NCBI GenBank assembly: GCA_016720595.1
Contig: JADKKI010000022.1
Coordinates: 1-64,000 of the forward strand
Length of the DNA stretch: 64,000 nt
Origin: Myxococcales bacterium
Lineage (GTDB): Bacteria; Myxococcota_A; Polyangia; Haliangiales; Haliangiaceae
Direction of reading: 5' to 3'
The position numbers and the translations under genes were made by a program. The first letter of the stretch is position 1. Every line of letters begins with the position of its first letter. Shown here in pieces: positions 30,492 to 39,208 of the stretch. The notes beneath the pieces were generated by a model. The model ran no database searches. It was not told where the DNA came from and saw nothing but the letters and a program-made list of their open reading frames with translations.

Positions 30492-32180
30492 TTAGCTCGG
30501 GCGCGCGCCGCACTCGATGCCGAGCACGAAGCGCAGCGCGATCACGAACTCCCAGGCACTCTGCGGCATGCGAAACGCGCTGAGCAGCATGTGCCACTCG
30601 CCGGTGTCCTGCCACGGATAGAGCTGCGCCGCGCCGCCGCGGACGACGCGATCACCTTGGCCCTGCCGTGGCGAGCCATCGAGGGGACAGTCGTCGTGCG
30701 AACCGACATAGACGTCGGCGCACAGCTCCGGCTCGTAGCCGAAGCCCCACAGCCCGAACGGGTTTGCACCTTTCAACCCGAGCCGCCGGGTGTCGACGAA
30801 CCAGCTGGGCTCGTCGGGCACGACGTCACCGCGATACGTCAGCTCACGTAGCTTGCCGCCCCGCGCGAGGTGCTCCCATTCGGCCTCGGACGGCAGCCGG
30901 AACGGCGACTCGGAGAGCGCCTCGGTCGCTTCGTCGAGCTCGAACGTCTTGCCCGGCCCCTGCGCGACGAGCAGCGGCCCGACGTGCACGTGCGTGATGG
31001 GACGCATGAGATCGAGCTGTTCGAGCAGCTGACCGTAGAGTTCGAAGTGGCTATCGCAGCCCGCGTTGACCTCGGCTTGCGCGCGCACGGCGGCCTCCTC
31101 CTCTTCGGAGAATCCCATCTCGACCGTGCCGCCGGGCACGAGCGAGAGGCGCTGCTTGCCGCACGAGATCACCGCGATCGGAGGACCGCCGAACGAGGCG
31201 AGGCCGACGACCTTGGCCCTCTCCTTCGTACAGGCGGACAGCGCCTCCGCGACGCTCGCCGCGATCTGCTTCTGGCGCTTCGCCCCGGACGCGGACCACG
31301 CCGCGGCGCTCGCGAGCTCTGGCGCATCGACCGCGATCTTCCGCGCTCCGTAGATGTCCTGGGCGAGCGAGGTGATGTCCTGCGCGCGCTTGGCCTTCTG
31401 CCGGCCCGCGAGCCAGTATTCGAGCGCTCGCAGCGCTTTCGGTGTCGGGCGTGACGGGACCACACGCGGCGCCCCGGCGGCGATCTCCTTCGCGAGCTTG
31501 CCGTGCTCGTCGTCCTCGATCGCAGCTGCGAGCGCCTTCTCGCGCGCGGCGAGCACCGCTGGCATCGGCACGAGGTCGGAGATCTCGAGCAGCTTGTCGA
31601 CGATGAAGGCGGCGCTGCGTGGCGTGTTGACGCCAGGCCCCGTCAACGGCGTCGCGTTCGCGAGCACGAGCGCCTCGCGGCGTTCAGGCGGTAGCGAGCC
31701 GATGATCGCGCGCAGCGAGCTCGGCTCGGTCGGGTAGAACCCGAACAGGCGGTCGAACCGGGGCTCGATCGCGCCGGCGATCGCGAGGCGACCGAGCGCG
31801 GCGTTCGCGAGGTTCTGGTGCCTCCACGTGAGCTTGCCCGCGTGGCCGGCGAGCTCCTCGCACAGGTCGCGCGCGATCGCGAGGCCCTCCTCGTCGACGA
31901 GGACGTGCGCGAGCATGTCCGGGGAAGGACCGTGGAGATCGAAGGTGTCCAGGCCCGCCCGGAGGCAGATGCGCGTGATCTCGGAGGTTGTCAGACCGGC
32001 GGCGCGAAGGTCATCGACGATCCCGAGCCACATCGCCGTGTCCTCGAGCATCGCGGGCGACGGTGCTTCTTCGATGTGGGTCGCGCGCTCGAGCAGTTCG
32101 ATGCTCGGCTTGGTGCGATCCTTCTGCTCGAGGACCGCGCGGGCACGTGCGTCAAGCGACGCGTCGTCGAAGATTCCCAT
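30492..32180 (-). CDS. Unknown helical protein with SUMF1/FGE-like C-terminal domain
   Basis: A 562-residue protein. Residues 1-330 are helical with no recognised domain. The C-terminal part (about 370-562) resembles the formylglycine-generating-enzyme (SUMF1) fold: VPGGTVEMGFSEEE at its start, then FRLPSEAEWEHLARGG, NPFGLWGFG and GDRVVRGGAAQLYPW, ending in ALRFVLGIECG. The family often occurs as a non-catalytic ligand-binding module. I do not see the paired catalytic Cys of true FGE. The ATG is at 32180; the frame open upstream belongs to another gene's strand overlap. It follows the CBM9-like lipoprotein by 13 bases. Confidence 0.8.
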   Translation of the reverse strand: MGIFDDASLDARARAVLEQKDRTKPSIELLERATHIEEAPSPAMLEDTAMWLGIVDDLRAAGLTTSEITRICLRAGLDTFDLHGPSPDMLAHVLVDEEGLAIARDLCEELAGHAGKLTWRHQNLANAALGRLAIAGAIEPRFDRLFGFYPTEPSSLRAIIGSLPPERREALVLANATPLTGPGVNTPRSAAFIVDKLLEISDLVPMPAVLAAREKALAAAIEDDEHGKLAKEIAAGAPRVVPSRPTPKALRALEYWLAGRQKAKRAQDITSLAQDIYGARKIAVDAPELASAAAWSASGAKRQKQIAASVAEALSACTKERAKVVGLASFGGPPIAVISCGKQRLSLVPGGTVEMGFSEEEEAAVRAQAEVNAGCDSHFELYGQLLEQLDLMRPITHVHVGPLLVAQGPGKTFELDEATEALSESPFRLPSEAEWEHLARGGKLRELTYRGDVVPDEPSWFVDTRRLGLKGANPFGLWGFGYEPELCADVYVGSHDDCPLDGSPRQGQGDRVVRGGAAQLYPWQDTGEWHMLLSAFRMPQSAWEFVIALRFVLGIECGARPS

Positions 32181-32193
32181 AGGCAACTCGGGG

Positions 32194-33009
32194 CTATGGC
32201 GCGAGTACCACGGTTCCGAACTGGCGCGCATCGCAGTACGGCGCCGACTCGCCGTTCGTGCAGCCGCAGGTTGGCGGGCCACAGCGCTCGAACCACACCA
32301 GCTCGGAGGTCTGGGCCATGCCGTTGCCGCTCTCGAAGCCGATGTCGAAGCCGATGCGCGACGCGAATGCGCCGGTCGACAACGTCGCAGGGGTGACAGC
32401 GATCTCGATCTCGAACTTCGAGCCCATCGTGCGTACGGCGGTGACGAGGTTGGCCGGGCTGAGCTGGCCGCTGCGAAAGCCCTGGCGACGATTCGCGTGA
32501 TCGACCACGATCTGCATCGCGTCCGGATCGTAGCTGGCGTTGGCAAACACGCCGTCGGCATCGAGGTAGAGGGAGATCGAGTCGTTCTGGTAGATCCCCG
32601 GCAGCGCATGATCGCCGAGCGGCGGCACGCCGGTGACTTCGGCGGCGATGTAGAGGTGCGTGGCGTCGTGGGCAACGCTGAAGCGCCCCGTCGAGAAGTC
32701 CCCGAGACCCGCGATCTCGCGGACGATCGCCGTGCTGGCATCAAGGGTGATGAAGCACGTCGACCAGTCGGACAGATCCCCATCGATCGTGATCGGTGCC
32801 ACCCGCGGTGCCGTCAGTGCGCCGGGACCGACAACGATCGGGGTGCACGTCGTCGTGTCGATCCCGCTGTCCCCGTTCGGATGGCGCACGCACACCCCAC
32901 CGGAGCACGTCAGCGGTATCGGGCACTCCTGACCGACCGAGCAAGGAGCCCCCTCGGGGATCATCGGCGCGTAACACCCCGCCAGCATGACGGCGAGGAT
33001 CCCGCGCAT
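32194..33009 (-). CDS. Lipoprotein with CBM9-like domain
   Basis: A 271-residue protein. MRGILAVMLAGCYAP is a lipoprotein signal. A Cys-rich segment follows (CSVGQECPIPLTCSGGVCVRHP, four Cys in an EGF/knot-like spacing), then from about 95 the pattern ITIDGDLSDWS...FSVAHDATHLYIAAEVTG...NDSISLYLDADG characteristic of carbohydrate-binding module family 9-like and sugar-binding beta-sandwich domains. It ends with CGPPTCGCTNGESAPYC. It is predicted to be surface exposed and to bind a glycan. It lies 13 bases upstream of the SUMF1-like gene on the same strand. Confidence 0.82.
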   Translation of the reverse strand: MRGILAVMLAGCYAPMIPEGAPCSVGQECPIPLTCSGGVCVRHPNGDSGIDTTTCTPIVVGPGALTAPRVAPITIDGDLSDWSTCFITLDASTAIVREIAGLGDFSTGRFSVAHDATHLYIAAEVTGVPPLGDHALPGIYQNDSISLYLDADGVFANASYDPDAMQIVVDHANRRQGFRSGQLSPANLVTAVRTMGSKFEIEIAVTPATLSTGAFASRIGFDIGFESGNGMAQTSELVWFERCGPPTCGCTNGESAPYCDARQFGTVVLAP

Positions 33010-33201
33010 GGGTGGAACTATCTCACGCGGCTGCACCGCACAGGGCGCCCACCTCGTCGGGTCGTCGAACGGCTTCGCACGCGCGACCACCACGTAGCGG
33101 TCGAGACCCAAAACCAGGACATCGGGGTCAGGGGTTGCGCCGCGCCTCCGTGGGAACACGGGCCGTTGGCATGCGCATGGTTCGTGAATAGTTGGTCGCC
33201 C

Positions 33202-33762
33202 ATGCGTGCATGCCTCCTGGCGCTGACCGGCTGCGCGACGAACCTCTACGGCGGCGCGATGCTCACGGTGGACACGCGCCACCGGGTGTCGATCGAGGCC
33301 CAGGCGGGTACGAACGGCGTCGGCGTGGGGAGTGACAGACTCGGTCGCTCGCGCGTGGGTTGGTTGTTCGGGGTCGAGGCTTCGCTCGGAGTCGAGCTCG
33401 GAACCGGCAACCTGCGAGGTGGTGCGGCGCTGATGTCCGTGGGCTACTCGGAGCACGATCACGATGGAGGTCACGCGATGGCGTTCGGCGCACGCGTGCG
33501 GATGGGGCGCGGCATCTACGTCGGACCTGCGTTGCGTTACGCGCGTGACTTCTCGTCAACCGTGCAGACCGTCGGCGGCAGCTGCAGTAACGAAGGCTCC
33601 GAGATCTATCGCGGCGGCGGCGCCTCGCTCACCGCCGACCTCGGGTTCGAGATGAATGAGAGAACGCCGCCGCTCCTCTCGATCGCCTCAGGAGGCCACT
33701 ACGGACGAACGAGGTACAACCACGTCCATCCGCTTACCGAATGCCCACCGCTGATGCAGTAG
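33202..33762 (+). CDS. Small outer-membrane-associated lipoprotein
   Basis: A 186-residue protein. MRACLLALTGCATNLYGG is a short lipoprotein signal with lipobox LTGC. The mature part alternates hydrophobic and polar residues with many Gly and aromatic girdle residues (VGWLFGVEASLGVEL, GIYVGPALRYARDF), consistent with a small outer-membrane beta-barrel. The open frame continues upstream, but the signal fixes the start. The 192-base gap to the opposite-strand CBM9-like gene should carry divergent promoters. Function unknown. Confidence 0.75.
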   Translation: MRACLLALTGCATNLYGGAMLTVDTRHRVSIEAQAGTNGVGVGSDRLGRSRVGWLFGVEASLGVELGTGNLRGGAALMSVGYSEHDHDGGHAMAFGARVRMGRGIYVGPALRYARDFSSTVQTVGGSCSNEGSEIYRGGGASLTADLGFEMNERTPPLLSIASGGHYGRTRYNHVHPLTECPPLMQ

Positions 33763-33817
33763 CGCTGGAGCCGCGGCCGTGAAGCGGTGCACGCCGATGC
33801 TGGCGGAGTAGCCGCCC

Positions 33818-34048
33818 TCAGCTCGCAGCGCCGCAGCTGGGACAGTTCGCAGCGAAATCATAGCCGGCGAACATGAAGGTCATCCCGCCATCCATCGACC
33901 CAGCAGTCGGGCAGTACGCATCGTAGGTCGAGCCGCAGTTGTCGCAGTGCAGCTGGTTGCCACAGTAGGTCCCACGACCACCTGCGACCTGACGCAGCGC
34001 GGTCGTATCGAGGGTTCGAGCCCGGAGCTTCGGCTTGGCCTTCTTCAT
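33818..34048 (-). CDS. Double-Gly leader peptide with Cys-rich core (RiPP-precursor-like)
   Basis: A 76-residue peptide. MKKAKPKLRARTLDTTALRQ ends in VAGGRG, a short basic/Leu-patterned leader with a double-Gly cleavage site, as in class I lanthipeptide and other bacteriocin-type precursors. The 50-residue C-terminal part has six Cys (TYCGNQLHCDNCGSTYDAYC...NCPSCGAAS), many Gly/Ser/Thr and no further charged helix. A longer version from a TTG at 34099 is possible and has a better upstream GGCGGAAG site. The CxxC pairs leave a small zinc-binding protein as the alternative. No modification enzyme is adjacent; a C39-peptidase exporter lies about 18 kb away. Confidence 0.6.
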   Translation of the reverse strand: MKKAKPKLRARTLDTTALRQVAGGRGTYCGNQLHCDNCGSTYDAYCPTAGSMDGGMTFMFAGYDFAANCPSCGAAS

Positions 34049-34148
34049 GTTGTCTGGAAGGAGCAAGTCCTGGACCACGCGTTCCGCACGGGAGATCAAG
34101 GACTTCCGCCGGACAGTTTGTGCACCTCGATCAGATAGTGCAGGTCGA

Positions 34149-34226
34149 TCAGCCTGCGGTGAACGCCGCCTTGGCCTTGGTGATCGGTCCGTCGATGATG
34201 CCGTTCGCCGTACGCGTGATGAACAC
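34149..34226 (-). other. Possible small frameshifted open frame
   Basis: A 25-residue GTG-start frame (VFITRTANGIIDGPITKAKA followed by AFTAG) has natural protein composition but ends abruptly. A second piece, RLIDLHYLIEVHKLSGGSP, continues in another frame to 34096, so a single-base shift near 34150 would give one about 44-residue product. It sits directly after the unassigned 34235-35092 gene. It may be a relic or a sequencing indel. Low confidence. Confidence 0.3.
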
Positions 34227-34234
34227 GTTCTGCC

Positions 34235-35092
34235 TTACCAGTCTCGGAGCGACTCCGCGAAGTTGCCGCCACGAAGGCCAGCCACGCGACCGAGCTTATC
34301 GATGGCCGCAACGAGCAGCTCGCGTTCCGCTGTTTCGATGACGCCGGCACCGACCCGCCTGTACCACTCGTTGATCTGGAGAACGAGGCTATCGAGGATG
34401 ACTAGCTTCGCCTTTCGCGTCGCCTTTGCGTCGAGCTTCAGGAGCGAGCCCGCCGCCTCGCGGATGAGCGCGGTCACTTCGGCGGCCCGACGCTTTGGCA
34501 TCGTGCCGACGAGCTCGTCGAGGGACGCCTTGCCGCGCGCCCATTGGGTCAGGGTTCGCGCGGTGCTTCGCGCTTCGACGCGCGACGTCTTCTCGGCGTC
34601 GGCGGCCCATCGCTTCTCGAGGGAACCGCGCTCCTTCGCTTGCCTTGTGAGCACCGCCTTCGAGTCCGTGTCCCACTCCCATTGGGCCCGCGCGGCGTGC
34701 TCGACCTGATACCAGCCGCCGTAGTGCCGTGGCTTGAGCCTTCCCACCGAGGGGCGCGCCACCTTGCCGAGCGGACGAAACTTGTTCGGCACCCGACGCG
34801 ATTCCATGGTCACGCACGGACCCTTCCAGGCCCCGGGACACGTATTGACGAGTACTTTCGGTCTCGCGAGCTCTGCTGGCGTTGGCGGTTCCGTGCCGAC
34901 CCACGTCGCGCTTGCGAGCGTGAACGTGCCGTCGACATCGAACTCCGTGTACGCGCTCTTGGGGAGCGGAACGACCCAGCAGAACGAGAAGTGCCCCTTG
35001 CCGAGTGGAACCAGGAAGGCTTGACCCGCAGCAGGCAGCCGCGCGCCTCTCTTGCCGGAACGCATATGGCGACCCTCGCCCGGAGTCGTCAT
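34235..35092 (-). CDS. Unassigned protein with Imm26-like N-terminus
   Basis: A 285-residue cytoplasmic protein. Residues 10-110 (GQAFLVPLGKGHFSFCWVV...TLASATWVG) recall the Imm26 immunity-type beta domain; this is a tentative likeness. The C-terminal half is a charged helical domain with no recognised motifs. The ATG at 35092 is used; an ATG nine codons later would also give a complete domain. No toxin gene is adjacent. It is transcribed toward the small double-Gly peptide gene. Confidence 0.65.
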   Translation of the reverse strand: MTTPGEGRHMRSGKRGARLPAAGQAFLVPLGKGHFSFCWVVPLPKSAYTEFDVDGTFTLASATWVGTEPPTPAELARPKVLVNTCPGAWKGPCVTMESRRVPNKFRPLGKVARPSVGRLKPRHYGGWYQVEHAARAQWEWDTDSKAVLTRQAKERGSLEKRWAADAEKTSRVEARSTARTLTQWARGKASLDELVGTMPKRRAAEVTALIREAAGSLLKLDAKATRKAKLVILDSLVLQINEWYRRVGAGVIETAERELLVAAIDKLGRVAGLRGGNFAESLRDW

Positions 35093-35330
35093 CCGAACAA
35101 GGGTTCGGAAGGCTCGCTGCGGGCGAAGCGCGCGCTTGGCGGTCCTCGCAGCGCGTGGATCCGACCGGTCGCGCCCGCGGGCACGGCCATCATGCTCGGG
35201 TCGACCGCATCACGCGCAGCGCAATTGGTGCGGCGGGAAGTGCCCGCTGCGACGTCGGTGCGCGAAGGATGGCGGTGATGGTGGGGGTCAGGCGCGCCTC
35301 GCCGGTACGCCAGATGCAACCGACGTGGAT

Positions 35331-35903
35331 GTGCACGCACTACGAACGTGGTTGCTGGCGCTGGTGGCCGCGGCCTTCGGTGGAGCAACCGCGGAGGCTG
35401 AGCCCGACTATCGTGCGTCGGACCGGTTCTTCTTCGGAGTTAGCGGTGGGGTAGTCCGCGGCGACGTGCCGGTTGGTGGCTACGAGACCTCGTACTGGCC
35501 GAACGACTACGTCGGTCTCTCGACGGTCGTCGCGTTGACCGGAGGAGATGCGTACACGTACGACGTCGGCGGCCAGCTGGTGCTCGCAATGCCGCTGCGC
35601 TGGATCCAGCCGTACGCAGGCGCGATGGCGGGCCTTCGCTCCACCCCTGACGCGGTCGCTTCGCGCGCGCACCTGATCGCCGGCTTGAATGGCTACGCGA
35701 GCCGCAATGTCCGGATCTTCGCGGAGCTTCGCGATCCGGACATCACCGTGATCGGCACCGACCACGCATCGCAACTCCTCGTCGGCCTGCGCTGGTCGCC
35801 GGACTGGTTCCATCGCGCACGTCCGATCTCGAAGGTCGACGCCGTCTGGTGGTCGACGTTGCTCGCTGCAGGCATCTGGACCGGGGCGACCCTTGCGCGC
35901 TGA
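35331..35903 (+). CDS. Exported outer-membrane-type beta-barrel protein
   Basis: A 190-residue protein with a signal peptide VHALRTWLLALVAAAFGGATAEA (cleavage near AEA). The mature chain alternates aromatic and polar residues (DYRASDRFFFGVSGGVVRG, YVGLSTVVALTGGD, ASQLLVGLRWSPDW) and ends in a hydrophobic stretch, consistent with a small outer-membrane beta-barrel. The GTG at 35331 is chosen; a GTG two codons earlier is equally possible. Its stop overlaps the start of the next gene by 11 bases, so the two are probably co-transcribed and perhaps translationally coupled. Confidence 0.75.
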   Translation: MHALRTWLLALVAAAFGGATAEAEPDYRASDRFFFGVSGGVVRGDVPVGGYETSYWPNDYVGLSTVVALTGGDAYTYDVGGQLVLAMPLRWIQPYAGAMAGLRSTPDAVASRAHLIAGLNGYASRNVRIFAELRDPDITVIGTDHASQLLVGLRWSPDWFHRARPISKVDAVWWSTLLAAGIWTGATLAR

Positions 35904-36855
35904 CCTCGCCACACTCTTCACCTTGTTGATCGCGATCACGCCAGGATCGGCGCTCGCGGACGTGCCCGCGGTGCCCGAGCCGAGCTGTCAGTGCGGACCG
36001 AACGGAGAGTGGATCCTGTGCAGCTCGTGCCCCAGCGGAGAGGCCCCCGCGGGGGACACGACGCAGGCACAGAGGCCGCAGGGCACGCCGCCCATCCTGA
36101 AGCTCGCGGCCGGCGTCGTGGTCGTCACCGGGGTTGTCGTGGGCTTCGCCATCGCGCCCGGGCACATGGCCGCGCTGTTCGGGAAGTCGAAGACCGTGAA
36201 GCAGGCGCGCGAGGCATGGAGAGACGAACGCGCGGGGACCGCAGCCCTTGAAGACGCGTACACCGACGCAATCGCGCTTCGCCGGGACCTCGATCATACC
36301 GTCGCCGCCGCCGGGCGACCCGCACGCGAGGGCGTGGGTACAGGCTATGCCGAGGTCGACCTGACCCCGCCGCCAGAACCGTGGTCGCCGAACGGCGCGT
36401 GCAGCCAGCTCGGCGCCATGAACGATCGCATGCTCGAATCGATGCGGAGCCGCGCCGCCGTGGCAGCCCAGGAGCAGTTCCCGACCTGGGGGAGCATGAT
36501 GAAGAAGGCGCAGCAGCAGACACTCGCGGGCATCGCACGCGCCGTCGGGGCGGAGAAGTTGCTGAAGCAGGGCAAGGCGCTGAAGGAGGACTACAAGCGC
36601 GCGAAGGAGATGCAGGCGTTCCTCGACGAGCTCGACAAGTGTCTGGAGACGAAGAAGGTCGACCCGACGAACAGCTGCGAGCTCGTGATCGCAAACAAGG
36701 TCAACGCCGAGACGAAGGTGTTTCTCGAGGAGCTCCAGGCGGGTGCCGGCGAAGCCCAGGAGCGAGTGCGCAAGGCATCACTGTTCTACCGAGGCTTCGT
36801 GAAGGACCTCCAGCGTGCGATCGAGAAGCAGGCCCTGTGGGGGGCGAGGTGCTGA
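35893..36855 (+). CDS. Exported coiled-coil protein of unknown function
   Basis: A 320-residue protein from a TTG that overlaps the previous stop. MRADLATLFTLLIAITPGSALA is a signal peptide. A Cys cluster (CQCGPNGEWILCSSC, residues 32-46) and a membrane-like segment (ILKLAAGVVVVTGVVVGFAIAPG, 68-90) follow, and the rest is a charged alpha-helical domain with heptad spacing (about 180-315). It may sit in the inner membrane or periplasm and act as a spacer or scaffold. It overlaps the next gene at GTGCTGA. No family recognised. Confidence 0.72.
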   Translation: MRADLATLFTLLIAITPGSALADVPAVPEPSCQCGPNGEWILCSSCPSGEAPAGDTTQAQRPQGTPPILKLAAGVVVVTGVVVGFAIAPGHMAALFGKSKTVKQAREAWRDERAGTAALEDAYTDAIALRRDLDHTVAAAGRPAREGVGTGYAEVDLTPPPEPWSPNGACSQLGAMNDRMLESMRSRAAVAAQEQFPTWGSMMKKAQQQTLAGIARAVGAEKLLKQGKALKEDYKRAKEMQAFLDELDKCLETKKVDPTNSCELVIANKVNAETKVFLEELQAGAGEAQERVRKASLFYRGFVKDLQRAIEKQALWGARC

Positions 36856-37814
36856 CGACGAGCGCACACGCGCTGCTGATCGCCGCGGTGATCGCGAGTG
36901 GATGTCAGCCGTGGTATCGGGACGCCGAACGCGGCGGACGGCTCGTCCTCGACGAGGGCACGACCGCACAGGAGCTCCAGAGCGCGCGGGTGAAGACCGC
37001 GGCCGGTCGTCCCGATGCTGCAGCAGCGATCCTGAGCGGAACCGTCCACCGCAACCCAAAGGTTCGCGTCGAAGTCTGGATCGCGCTCGTGGGCGCGGAG
37101 ATGGCTGCCGGGGACACCGTGAAGGCGCGCGCACACGCGCGCTGGGAGCTAGCGCGGATCGACGCGCAGAATCCGGGCACTACCCGGCTGCGCGGCTTGC
37201 TGATCGATTCACTCGCAAAGGACGGACTCGTCGCATCGGCGCTCGACCTCGTCGAGCCGCAGACGCTCGCTGCGGCTCTCTCACATCCTGCGCTGGCCGT
37301 GCAGCTCGGCGACCTTGGTGTGGCGGTGACCAGGCTGGAAGCTCCGGAGATCGCACGGACGCACCTCGGATTCTGGCTCGCGCGCTACGGCGAGCCCGAT
37401 CATCCGATCCTGCGCGCAGCGCGCGAGCAGATCGCACTGTCCTTGTGGTCAGCGGCGTCGCCCGACACGCTCGGACATGTGGCTGCTCTGCGCGAACTGC
37501 CGGAGATGATCCATGAGGAGCTCGCCGCGGGGAATCTTGAGGGGGCGCTGATCGCGTACGCCGAGGCACGAAAGTTCCTACCCGACGACATGGTCGGGAA
37601 GCTGGCCTCCGACCTCGAGCGTGCCGCGTCAGCCGCGGGCGTCACCGCGCTCACACCGGATGTCCACAGGCGCGCCGTCGAGGCCGACCGCGCCCTCGCC
37701 AGGGGAGATCTCGCCGGAGCGGTCACTCGCTATCGCCTCGTGGTCCTGCACGCGCCGTGGTGGAGGGGAGCGCGCCGCAACCTCGAGTCGTTGCTCCTCT
37801 TCGCTGGCCGTTGA
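36849..37814 (+). CDS. TPR-like lipoprotein of unknown function
   Basis: A 321-residue protein from a GTG that overlaps the preceding stop. VLTTSAHALLIAAVIASGCQPW is a lipoprotein signal (lipobox IASGC). The remainder is helical with paired-helix units similar to tetratricopeptide repeats (for example ALAAGNLEGALIAYAEARKF-like pattern near residue 225 and the last AVEADRALARGDLAGAVTRY). It is predicted in the periplasm attached to a membrane. It is the third gene of a tightly overlapping trio with 35331-35903 and 35893-36855, so the three probably make one envelope complex. Confidence 0.73.
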   Translation: MLTTSAHALLIAAVIASGCQPWYRDAERGGRLVLDEGTTAQELQSARVKTAAGRPDAAAAILSGTVHRNPKVRVEVWIALVGAEMAAGDTVKARAHARWELARIDAQNPGTTRLRGLLIDSLAKDGLVASALDLVEPQTLAAALSHPALAVQLGDLGVAVTRLEAPEIARTHLGFWLARYGEPDHPILRAAREQIALSLWSAASPDTLGHVAALRELPEMIHEELAAGNLEGALIAYAEARKFLPDDMVGKLASDLERAASAAGVTALTPDVHRRAVEADRALARGDLAGAVTRYRLVVLHAPWWRGARRNLESLLLFAGR

Positions 37815-38017
37815 CTACCCGGTGGCGACATGCCCCGAAGGGGTAGATCCTCGCATGGGGGCGTCGGACCCGTCTCGCTGCCTTCTCCCGCGAACGCGCA
37901 ACGTTGTCGCGAACGGCCACCGGCGCGTCGCAACTTTCGTATGTTCATCGAACAAGCACGCCGCTTGCCCCTCTGGCGGGGCGCCATGTGCGCCCGACGC
38001 TTGCAGCGGAGATGCGC

Positions 38018-38518
38018 ATGCGCACCCTCCTGATTCTCGGATCCCTCGTCCTCGTGGCGGCGTGCTCGAACAAGAAGGACTCACCCAGCGGTGGCGTGGG
38101 GGCTTCTCCGGCGGCCTCCAAGATCGCCGGCGCGCTCGACTGCGACCGCGTGCTGTCCAAGGAACTGCGAGCCAAGTACTTCGCGAGCGGGACGATCAAG
38201 AACAATCCGCAGCCCATCGCGCAGGCCGCGGAGTGCAAGATCACGATGGGCGAGGAGGACGCGAACTTCACCGTCACCTGTCACGACAACATGGCTGCGG
38301 CGATGACCGCGTCACTCGAGAGCCTGAAGAAGAACCTCGGCGCGAAGGATCTACCGGGTGTCGGCCGGGGAGCAGTCACGGTCGACATGGGCGGCGGCGC
38401 CGTCCACGTCACCGCGTGGGACGACGACTCGAACTGCTCGATCAGCGCCGCCGTGCCCAAGTCGATCGACGCCACGGCGTTCGCCAAGGACTTGCTCGCC
38501 TCGCTGCCGCCTCGCTGA
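38018..38518 (+). CDS. Small lipoprotein of unknown function
   Basis: A 166-residue protein. MRTLLILGSLVLVAACSNKK is a textbook lipoprotein signal. The ATG at 38018 has GGAG six bases upstream and is preferred to the ATG at 38012. The mature part has Cys at GALDCDRVL, AECKITM, TVTCHDN and NCSIS, likely forming two disulfides, and a central amphipathic helix. Layout and Cys pattern resemble the lipoprotein at 26893-27348, suggesting a small paralogous family in this genome. Confidence 0.82.
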   Translation: MRTLLILGSLVLVAACSNKKDSPSGGVGASPAASKIAGALDCDRVLSKELRAKYFASGTIKNNPQPIAQAAECKITMGEEDANFTVTCHDNMAAAMTASLESLKKNLGAKDLPGVGRGAVTVDMGGGAVHVTAWDDDSNCSISAAVPKSIDATAFAKDLLASLPPR

Positions 38519-38539
38519 CGGGATCTGCAAGCGGGGGTA

Positions 38540-39166
38540 GTGTTGTGGCAGCCGATGCCACCCGTCAAGGTCGACCCAGCCAAGGTCAGAGAGTTCGCCG
38601 ACGCCAGGAGCTTCGAACGCTGGCTCGGCAAGCACCACGACGTCGAGACCGAGGTCTGGATCAAGATCCACAAGACCGCCTCGGGTCTGCGAACGATCAC
38701 CCCGCTGGAGGCGATCGACGTGGTGCTGTGCTGGGGCTGGATCGATGCGATCCGCAAGAGCTTCGACGACACGAGCTTCCTCCAGCGCTACACGCGCCGC
38801 GGGGCGAAGAGCGTGTGGAGCCAGATCAACGTCGATAACGTCGCCCGTCTGATCGTCGAGGGCCGCATGACGGAGCATGGGCTCCGGCACGTCGAGGCAG
38901 CGAAGGCCGATGGGCGGTGGGAGCGCGCCTATGCGAACGGTAAGAACCTGAAGATCCCCGGCGATCTGCAGGCCGCCATCGACGCATCCCCCAAAGCCAA
39001 GAAGATGCTCGCCACGCTCAGCGAGCAGAATCGGTTCGCCCTCGCGTTCCGGACGCACAACCTGAAGACGGAGGCGGGCCGGAACAAGCGAATCGCCGCC
39101 TTCGTCGCGATGCTCGAGCGCGGTGAGACGATCTATCCGCAGGGCAAGCAGAAGATCCGACGATGA
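38540..39166 (+). CDS. YdeI/OmpD-associated family protein
   Basis: A 208-residue cytoplasmic protein with the family pattern FADARSFERWLGKHHDVETE, WIKIHKTASGLRTITPLEAI, VVLCWGWIDAIRKSFDD, FLQRYTRRGAKSVWSQIN and a C-terminal helical segment rich in Lys/Arg ending in GETIYPQGKQKIRR. The biochemical role of this family is not established; Salmonella YdeI is tied to antimicrobial-peptide resistance through a different, shorter protein, so I claim only the domain. The GTG at 38540 and an ATG five codons later are both possible starts. Confidence 0.85.
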   Translation: MLWQPMPPVKVDPAKVREFADARSFERWLGKHHDVETEVWIKIHKTASGLRTITPLEAIDVVLCWGWIDAIRKSFDDTSFLQRYTRRGAKSVWSQINVDNVARLIVEGRMTEHGLRHVEAAKADGRWERAYANGKNLKIPGDLQAAIDASPKAKKMLATLSEQNRFALAFRTHNLKTEAGRNKRIAAFVAMLERGETIYPQGKQKIRR

Positions 39167-39208
39167 GCCCGCACGCGAAGGCGCATGTCGTCGCCGCTCC
39201 CTGCGCCG

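Noticed and set aside
34005..34025. GGTTCGAGCCC resembling a tRNA T-loop
   Set aside because: No acceptor stem, D-arm or anticodon arm is found around it, and it lies in the peptide gene.
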